8,120 nt of DNA from Deltaproteobacteria bacterium (GTDB lineage Bacteria; Bdellovibrionota; FAC87; UBA2466), in NCBI GenBank assembly GCA_013205415.1, contig JABMMY010000356.1, positions 1 through 8,120 on the forward strand. The letters are read 5' to 3'. Shown here piece by piece: positions 4,851-8,120 of this stretch. Under the pieces are notes generated by a model. That model saw only the letters and a program-made list of their open reading frames with translations, did no database searches and was not told the origin of the DNA. Position numbers and translations under genes: made by a program. Each line of letters starts with the position of its first letter. Positions within the stretch are counted from its first letter, which is position 1.

Positions 4851-5993
4851 ATGGTAAAAGAAATAAATTCAGAAAATAATCCCTCCCCCTTTTTTAGCAT
4901 TCTTTCCGATGCAGAGAGCATCCAGGTGCGAGAGGTGGTGCCTTCAACGCAGCCCACTATTATTGCTTCAGTTCAGGAGGCAATAAAATCTTTTGAACAG
5001 GGTGATTCCAATTCAGAGACTCGCAGTTTTCTAGTCACTGTTAAGAAACCAATCGCCTCTAAGCCACTGCCCGTGGCTACACCCGACCCTAAACAGGCTG
5101 AGTTAATTTCCGTTTTAAATAAAGCGGACCTTCTTCTAAAAAATGAAGACTACCTACTAGCTAGAAATCTTTATTCCTTTATTTTGAAGAGGGAGATTAA
5201 AAATCCAGCTGCGCTAAAAGGCCTCGGGATATGTCTTTTGAGCTTAGGCGATACGACTGCATCAAAAAAATGTTTCAATGCCCTTATAGGGGTTCATTGC
5301 AGTCATGAGGGTAATGCGCTTTTAGGAATGTCCTTTATCAAAGAAAATAACGATCTCGCGGCCTATGATGCCTTTTCACAGGTAAGAGATGCCAGCAAAC
5401 TATCGGTGGCAACTCGTTTTAATTTTCATAAGGAGTTTGGAAATTGCCAGACCCGTTTGGAGCGATTTAATGAAGCTTCAGATTCCTATTCGCAAGCCCT
5501 TTCTTTAAACCCAAGATCACATGTTGTTTTAATCAATTTTGGCACCTTAGAAATTCAAAGAAAAAGATTGGAAAAGGCGACGCATTATTTTCAGCAGGCT
5601 ATCGAGTTTTGTCCCACTGCTGCCAAGGCATTTTGTGGTATTGGCATTGTAGCCCAGATGACTGGGGAAACGGAAATCGCCCAGCTTTATTTCAAGAAGA
5701 CACTCGATGTGGATTGCTTAAACGTAGTAGCCATTCAACAGCTCTATGCTCTTGCCGAAACCGAAGCCAACTGGCGTGCTTTGAGAATTCGAATTGTTCA
5801 AGCCCTTATTAAGGACCCCTCTAATTTAGAGAATCGATATTTACTAGCTGCTACTTTGTTAAAACAAAATGATTGGTCAGGCTGTGAGAGTGAACTGAGT
5901 CTCATTCTTATTAAATCCCCCGACCATTTAAAGGCTAAAAAACTTCGGGAAGAATTAAGTTTACACCGTCACAGACAAGGGAGATCGCTATGA
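4851..5993 (+). CDS. Cytoplasmic TPR-repeat protein, function unknown
   Basis: This 380-residue protein has no signal peptide or membrane segment. Residues 1-80 are polar and Pro/Ser/Thr-rich, probably flexible. From about 82 to 370 it is a chain of tetratricopeptide-like helical pairs. The clearest are ADLLLKNEDYLLARNLYSFI (92-111), LKGLGICLLSLGDTTASKKC (122-141), FGNCQTRLERFNEASDSYSQ (196-215) ending ALSLNPRSH, FGTLEIQRKRLEKATHYFQQ (230-249) ending AIEFCP, and LLAATLLKQNDWSGCESELS (331-350). TPRs bind partner proteins, so an adaptor or assembly role is likely. The ATG follows the predicted sigma-54 start by about 5 bases and has no Shine-Dalgarno sequence, so translation is leaderless-like or begins elsewhere; there is no other upstream in-frame ATG and no convincing internal start. 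It overlaps the next gene by 4 bases (ATGA), implying coupled synthesis. A flagellar role is inferred from promoter and neighbours. Confidence 0.85.
   Translation: MVKEINSENNPSPFFSILSDAESIQVREVVPSTQPTIIASVQEAIKSFEQGDSNSETRSFLVTVKKPIASKPLPVATPDPKQAELISVLNKADLLLKNEDYLLARNLYSFILKREIKNPAALKGLGICLLSLGDTTASKKCFNALIGVHCSHEGNALLGMSFIKENNDLAAYDAFSQVRDASKLSVATRFNFHKEFGNCQTRLERFNEASDSYSQALSLNPRSHVVLINFGTLEIQRKRLEKATHYFQQAIEFCPTAAKAFCGIGIVAQMTGETEIAQLYFKKTLDVDCLNVVAIQQLYALAETEANWRALRIRIVQALIKDPSNLENRYLLAATLLKQNDWSGCESELSLILIKSPDHLKAKKLREELSLHRHRQGRSL
5977..5983 (+). promoter_or_regulatory. Ribosome binding site inside the TPR gene
   Basis: AAGGGAG ends 6 bases before the ATG at 5990. It fixes the start that overlaps the upstream stop codon (ATGA) and contrasts with the absent site in front of the TPR gene itself. 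Confidence 0.7.
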
Positions 5994-6610
5994 TTAAATT
6001 ACGATTAGATGATGCAATTTGCGAACTAGAACCCTCAGGAAATATAAAAATAGAGGAGGCTATTAATTCTGCTATTAGCACCATTCCGCCGACAAGAGTT
6101 ATTACCCGAGTTAATGTGAATGGCGCTCGCTACCAATCGACAGAAAAGAATTCTATCCTTCAGGAAAGCACTAAATCTTCTCATGACATTGAGATATTAA
6201 CGGCCGACAAGGCCATATGGGCTGCCACTGGCTACGACATTGCTCTCTCATCGATTGAACGGGTTCAAAGAAGTGTTATCCGTTCTGCGGAGCTTTTCCG
6301 AGAGTTCGATAATCTCAATGGAAATCGACTGCTGGTTCAATGTATCGAGGGCTTAGAACGATTTATTGAGGCCATTACGATTACAAAACGAGCCGTTGGC
6401 CTTGATTTTAGCAAAATAAATGTGGATGGAATGATATTGTCTCAAATAGAAAGTAATCTTCAGCAGATTTTAAACTCTGTTTTCAATCTTCAGGAAAAGG
6501 AAGATTATCAAGAGCTAGCAGATACCATTGAATATGAACTATTAACTAACCTAGTAAATTGGACCCAGGCTTTAACACAACTCCGTACTGAGCAAAACTC
6601 TAATACATAG
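5990..6610 (+). CDS. Unrecognised 206-residue partner of the TPR protein
   Basis: I cannot assign a family with certainty. Residues 1-75 look like a small alpha/beta domain: a first strand MIKLRLDD, a helix KIEEAINSAISTIP (20-33), the strand VITRVNVNGARY (37-48) and a last strand HDIEILTAD (65-73). This strand-helix-strand order with an R-V-x-V-N-G turn resembles ubiquitin-like (beta-grasp) folds seen in small proteins of deltaproteobacterial flagellar clusters; that comparison is from memory. Residues 76-200 are a helical bundle, with SSIERVQRSVIRSAELFREF (87-106), LLVQCIEGLERFIEAITITK (114-133) and a final amphipathic part ending NWTQALTQLRTEQ. There is no export signal or catalytic motif. 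Coupling to the TPR gene suggests the two proteins act together, perhaps as a complex. It ends 30 bases from the convergent lipoprotein gene, with no clear terminator between. Confidence 0.8.
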   Translation: MIKLRLDDAICELEPSGNIKIEEAINSAISTIPPTRVITRVNVNGARYQSTEKNSILQESTKSSHDIEILTADKAIWAATGYDIALSSIERVQRSVIRSAELFREFDNLNGNRLLVQCIEGLERFIEAITITKRAVGLDFSKINVDGMILSQIESNLQQILNSVFNLQEKEDYQELADTIEYELLTNLVNWTQALTQLRTEQNSNT

Positions 6611-6640
6611 ACTATAACCGATTCTTCAAAAAACTATTCC

Positions 6641-7663
6641 CTACCTTGGCAAGAAATTAATATCAATTCGACTGCCTTCGGGAGGTGCTTCGGTAAAAAC
6701 TATCTCATTAGTAGCACCTTCATAGGTCCAGTTTATCGAACTGAGTATCTCTCCATTTAATGAAACCGTAACTCTTAGGGTGCTCTCCTGAATAGGAACC
6801 TCAATTTTAAATCGTTTAGACAACTCCGAGACACGTAATCCATTTAAACTAATATTTTGTGAAAAAGAGCTACACACATTAGAGGTTTCACCTGTTAAGC
6901 GTTGGGCCAACTTAAAAAATCTATCTTGAAAAAAGTTGGGTACCAGGGAATCGATCTCAGCATTGTATAAAGTAATACATCGTGTGTTGGAATCAACCAC
7001 CTGACCCGCTGTTAATTTCTCATAGTTAATCGAATACACTCTTAATAAATTAGGATTATTTCCTTTGAAGGCCAGAAACTTATTCGCATAGTATTCTACA
7101 GCCGGTTGCGAGGTAGGTACGGTAGAACGATCATCTGCATCAGATAGAAAAATTAAAACTAAAGGCACATTCGCTCTAGGTTTAAAGCCATTAGCCAAAG
7201 CAATCGTAGTAGCTTCAAAACTTTGATTTAATCCACTCGTGTTTGGATTAAAAGCTACCTGCGTTAACAAAGAGGAAAAAAAGGCCACCCGCTCAGCTAG
7301 AGTTCCCATGTTTTTCTTTAAAATAACAGGGCTGTTTATGGGCTGTAATCTACCTTGAGCTCTATGCATGTCTCCCGTAATAAAACCCATTTGATAACTT
7401 GCAGTCGCACTATCAAGCCTAGTAAAAAACTGCGTAGCCTGTTCTATGATCTTAGGTCTTCCAGACGTGTTCCAAAATTGCGAGCGGTCGTCTAGTACCC
7501 ATAGAATATCTAAAAGTGGAGGACTAAAATCCTGATTAAAACTTAAGCTTGAGTTTTGCTGGAGCAATCTCGTTTTTTCAGAACACCCTGCTAGACCCAA
7601 AGATAAACATCCAAAGGCGATTAGCAAACGTGCCCCATTTTTTAAGCTAAATAATTTTTCCAT
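6641..7663 (-). CDS. Outer-membrane-type lipoprotein with a degenerate von Willebrand A domain
   Basis: From the ATG at 7663 the protein has 340 residues. It starts with a lipoprotein signal: a basic n-region (MEKLFSLKNGAR), a hydrophobic stretch and the lipobox LAGC with Cys27. Ser at +2 fits outer-membrane sorting. A VWA-like domain follows: the first strand LDILWVLDDRSQFW (51-64), helices with a NQSFEATTIALANG segment (146-159) and the strand VPLVLIFLSDADDRS (166-180). The usual DxSxS metal-site motif is changed to DDRSQ, while the later Asp (SDADD) is kept, so metal binding is doubtful. The C-terminal 60 residues (VSLNGEILSSINWTYEG, IVFTEAPPEGSRIDINFLPR) resemble the beta-rich tails of VWA lipoproteins in Bdellovibrio-like bacteria. 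An upstream in-frame ATG at 7723 would add 20 residues before the signal peptide and is less likely. It converges on the TPR operon and is probably unrelated to it. Function is unknown. Confidence 0.85.
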   Translation of the reverse strand: MEKLFSLKNGARLLIAFGCLSLGLAGCSEKTRLLQQNSSLSFNQDFSPPLLDILWVLDDRSQFWNTSGRPKIIEQATQFFTRLDSATASYQMGFITGDMHRAQGRLQPINSPVILKKNMGTLAERVAFFSSLLTQVAFNPNTSGLNQSFEATTIALANGFKPRANVPLVLIFLSDADDRSTVPTSQPAVEYYANKFLAFKGNNPNLLRVYSINYEKLTAGQVVDSNTRCITLYNAEIDSLVPNFFQDRFFKLAQRLTGETSNVCSSFSQNISLNGLRVSELSKRFKIEVPIQESTLRVTVSLNGEILSSINWTYEGATNEIVFTEAPPEGSRIDINFLPR

Positions 7664-7863
7664 ATCTTTTCTCAATAATTTTATTCTGCGCAAAGAACAA
7701 TTCTCCGATGGAAAATATTGCAAGCCTAGAGCCAGCTTTAAAAGAGCAGCTAATTATCTGAAACACAAAGAATACTATTAAATCTAGTGCCCTGACTAAA
7801 CAGACCAAAAATGTCTAGGGTAACTACATAGTGACAATTAACGGCGTTACAGCCTACTCGGGG

Positions 7864-7884
7864 CCTTAGGTATTAAACCTATGG
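7864..7884. repeat. Small interrupted stem overlapping the stop of the last gene
   Basis: TAGGT (7867-7871) pairs with ACCTA (7877-7881), and CC/GG pairs extend it after one T-T mismatch. On the minus strand it covers the TAG at 7881-7879. No T-tract follows, so termination is only a possibility. Confidence 0.3.
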
Positions 7885-8120
7885 GATCTGTTTGATATCT
7901 GCGAGCCAAGCCTTAACCTCGGCCACTTTTTCTAAGGAGCGATAAGGATCCCAGCCATCGATACTTAAAGTATCGACCTGTCCGGTGGCAGATAAAAATC
8001 TCTCTAGATATTGCACTCCAGCGCCGATAGTTGCCGGCTTTTTTATTAATACTCTTCCTAAGCCATACCAAAGAATCGGAAATACAGGATTACTTTGACG
8101 AGAATTGTGTAACTGAGACA
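7879..8120 (-). CDS. C-terminal fragment of an unrecognised protein, 5' end outside the window
   Basis: In the minus-strand frame beginning at 8118, 79 codons are open and end at TAG (7881-7879). The peptide is protein-like in composition: HNSRQSNPVFPILWYGLGRV (residues 4-23), a helical GAGVQYLERFLSATG (33-47), then SIDGWDPYRSLEKV and KAWLADIKQIP at the end. The helix pairs with WYGLGR...AGVQYLERFL spacing look like a TPR or similar repeat, but one partial unit is not enough to assign a family. It runs in the same direction as the lipoprotein gene 215 bases further on; the 7664-7878 gap between them holds no gene or clear promoter that I can see. Confidence 0.6.
   Translation of the reverse strand, partial: SQLHNSRQSNPVFPILWYGLGRVLIKKPATIGAGVQYLERFLSATGQVDTLSIDGWDPYRSLEKVAEVKAWLADIKQIP

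Noticed and set aside
5609..5812. A 67-codon open frame on the plus strand
   Set aside because: It is a shifted frame inside the TPR gene, with a Cys/Trp-rich, non-protein-like composition.
7661..7723. Longer form of the lipoprotein starting at 7723
   Set aside because: The extra 20 residues would precede a complete lipoprotein signal peptide that starts with its own Met at 7663; a signal must be N-terminal.
1..8120. tRNA genes, rRNA, CRISPR arrays, insertion sequences or prophage ends
   Set aside because: No cloverleaf, regular spaced repeats, transposase-like frames or flanking direct repeats were seen on either strand.

Overview
The window comes from a motile Gram-negative bacterium. It is most likely a Bdellovibrio-like member of the Bdellovibrionota (formerly Deltaproteobacteria). 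The evidence is a short flagellin of about 277 residues without a D2/D3 insert, an outer-membrane-type VWA lipoprotein of a style common in that group, near-consensus sigma-28 and sigma-54 promoters, and AT-rich DNA. The taxonomic call is inference from protein style, not from a marker search.

Layout. Minus strand 1-797: the N-terminal 265 codons of rsmH (16S rRNA C1402 N4-methyltransferase), running off the left edge. A 144-bp divergent intergenic region follows, with a near-perfect sigma-28 promoter facing right. Plus strand 942-4619 is a flagellar filament cluster: flagellin, an unrecognised 118-residue protein, fliD (cap), fliS (flagellin chaperone) and a small helical protein in the position of FliT. 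A perfect 12-bp hairpin lies after the flagellin gene, and a sigma-70-like promoter lies before fliD. Positions 4620-4850 form a 231-bp regulatory region with two palindromes and a sigma-54 promoter matching at -24 and -12. It drives a two-gene operon (4851-6610): a cytoplasmic TPR protein and, overlapping it by ATGA, a 206-residue protein of unknown function. Facing it from the right on the minus strand (7663-6641) is a lipoprotein with a degenerate von Willebrand A domain. A minus-strand C-terminal fragment of an unrecognised gene (8120-7879) closes the window.

How it fits together. The flagellin, cap and chaperone genes build the filament tip and supply its subunits. The promoter types suggest staged expression: sigma-70 for fliD-fliS-fliT-like, sigma-28 for flagellin and sigma-54 for the TPR operon. 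The TPR/206-residue pair is the best candidate here for an undescribed, flagellum-linked component. It has its own sigma-54 promoter with palindromic upstream sites and sits directly after the filament genes, but no known function can be read from its sequence.
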